DNA from: JBGCEZ01 sp045106735
Lineage (GTDB): Bacteria; Planctomycetota; Phycisphaerae; Phycisphaerales; SM1A02
Length of the DNA: 6,129 nucleotides
Reading direction: 5' to 3'
Assembly: GCA_045106735.1 (NCBI GenBank)
Contig: JBGCEZ010000102.1
Span: 1-6,129, forward strand
Below the pieces are notes generated by a model, which saw only the letters and a list, made by a program, of their open reading frames with translations, did not search any database and was not told where the DNA came from. A program made the position numbers and the translations under genes. Each line of letters starts with the position of its first letter. Within the stretch, counting starts at the first letter, position 1. Positions 5,724 through 6,129 of the stretch are shown here, piece after piece.

Positions 5724-5786
5724 GACGTTGGAATGCGTTGGATGACGCGTCGTGTACAGCACGCCAGCAGAAATCCGACCGCGAAC

Positions 5787-6129
5787 TCAGCGCGGCCGCG
5801 CACTGATTTCAAGGCGAATCTCGCTCACCGCGCCATTCTCTTCGCCGGGATCATTGCGTTCCCAGCCAAAGTCGAACGCGCCATCCAAGGCTCGGTGGGC
5901 CGGCGCCCACGTCAGGCCGTCGTCGAAGCTGATCGAACTGCTGCGCTGATTCGAATACACCAAGAAGCGTCGGTCGATGACCAACGTCGACGTGGCCGAC
6001 CCGCCGTCCAAATGGCCGAGCGGACTGTCGAGTCCGAAGCGAATTGCGATCGTGTCACCGGGCAGGAACTCGACGATGGCCCCGTCGGACACATCCATCA
6101 CGGACGAATCCACCCCGTCGGCGGGGACG
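5787..6129 (-). CDS. Protein with a C-terminal Asp-box (BNR-like) motif, N-terminus cut by window edge
   Basis: The frame is open from the right edge to the TGA at 5787-5789, giving at least 113 residues. The window holds the C-terminal end, because PADGVDSS continues upstream without a start; a GTG at 6113 is possible but has no visible ribosome site. The visible part is rich in short alternating hydrophobic stretches typical of beta strands (GAIVEFLPGDTIAIRFGL; STLVIDRRFLVYSN). It includes SFDDGLTW (residues 67-74 of the visible part), an exact S-x-D-x-G-x-T-W Asp-box as found in sialidases and other BNR beta-propellers. Such proteins are often exported glycan-binding or hydrolytic enzymes, but one box is not enough to claim that activity. 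No membrane segment or sorting signal is seen at the C-terminus. A strong terminator hairpin follows. Confidence 0.75.
   Translation of the reverse strand, partial: VPADGVDSSVMDVSDGAIVEFLPGDTIAIRFGLDSPLGHLDGGSATSTLVIDRRFLVYSNQRSSSISFDDGLTWAPAHRALDGAFDFGWERNDPGEENGAVSEIRLEISARPR

Larger units (their letters stand above)
5216..5786. other. 571-bp convergent intergenic region rich in hairpins and repeats
   Basis: This lies between the ends of gmd (plus) and the Asp-box gene (minus). It contains a 12-bp palindrome, several GGCCC/GGGCC hairpins, a 13-bp tandem repeat array, a terminator-like hairpin for each flanking gene, and a pyrimidine-rich tract at about 5596-5630. Reading frames here are Arg/Pro-rich and have no family resemblance, so I call no gene. 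Confidence 0.7.

Noticed and set aside
1..6129. tRNA, rRNA, insertion sequence or phage genes
   Set aside because: I saw no cloverleaf with a CCA/anticodon layout, no rRNA-like conserved blocks, and no transposase, integrase or phage protein signatures on either strand.

Overview
This is a GC-rich bacterial window with two gene blocks that diverge from a 574-bp gap and a third, cut-off gene at the right edge. The ECF sigma factor coupled to a DUF6768-type membrane protein, the DUF4112 protein and the variable Shine-Dalgarno strength make me think of a planctomycete. That is an impression from family knowledge, not something the sequence proves.

Layout. The minus strand from 3579 down to 1 carries five genes in one direction: fcl (GDP-L-fucose synthase), an NAD-dependent sugar epimerase/dehydratase whose GTG start overlaps the fcl stop (GTGA), a 182-bp spacer with short tandem repeats, a small DUF4112 membrane protein, an ECF sigma-70 factor, and a DUF6768-like two-helix membrane protein. 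The last one starts inside the sigma stop codon (ATGA) and runs off the left edge. The plus strand carries gmd (GDP-mannose 4,6-dehydratase) at 4154-5215. From 5216 to 5786 there is no convincing gene, but there is a dense set of hairpins, four 13-bp tandem repeats, and two terminator-like hairpins, one facing each way. The right edge (5787-6129, minus strand) holds the C-terminal end of a protein with a perfect Asp-box (BNR) motif.

How the genes work together. Gmd and Fcl are the two consecutive enzymes that turn GDP-D-mannose into GDP-L-fucose, the donor for fucose in exopolysaccharide, O-antigen or glycoproteins. Here they are divergently transcribed rather than in the common co-directional order. 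The third SDR enzyme is translationally coupled to Fcl, so it probably acts on the same or a related nucleotide sugar, but its substrate cannot be read from the sequence. The sigma factor/DUF6768 pair looks like a separate regulatory unit, possibly a sigma factor with a membrane partner.

Nothing here is clearly a new defence or mobile system. The most unusual parts are the repeat/hairpin clusters (1395-1560 and 5238-5416), the divergent gmd/fcl control region with its hairpins, and the coupled ECF sigma/DUF6768 pair.
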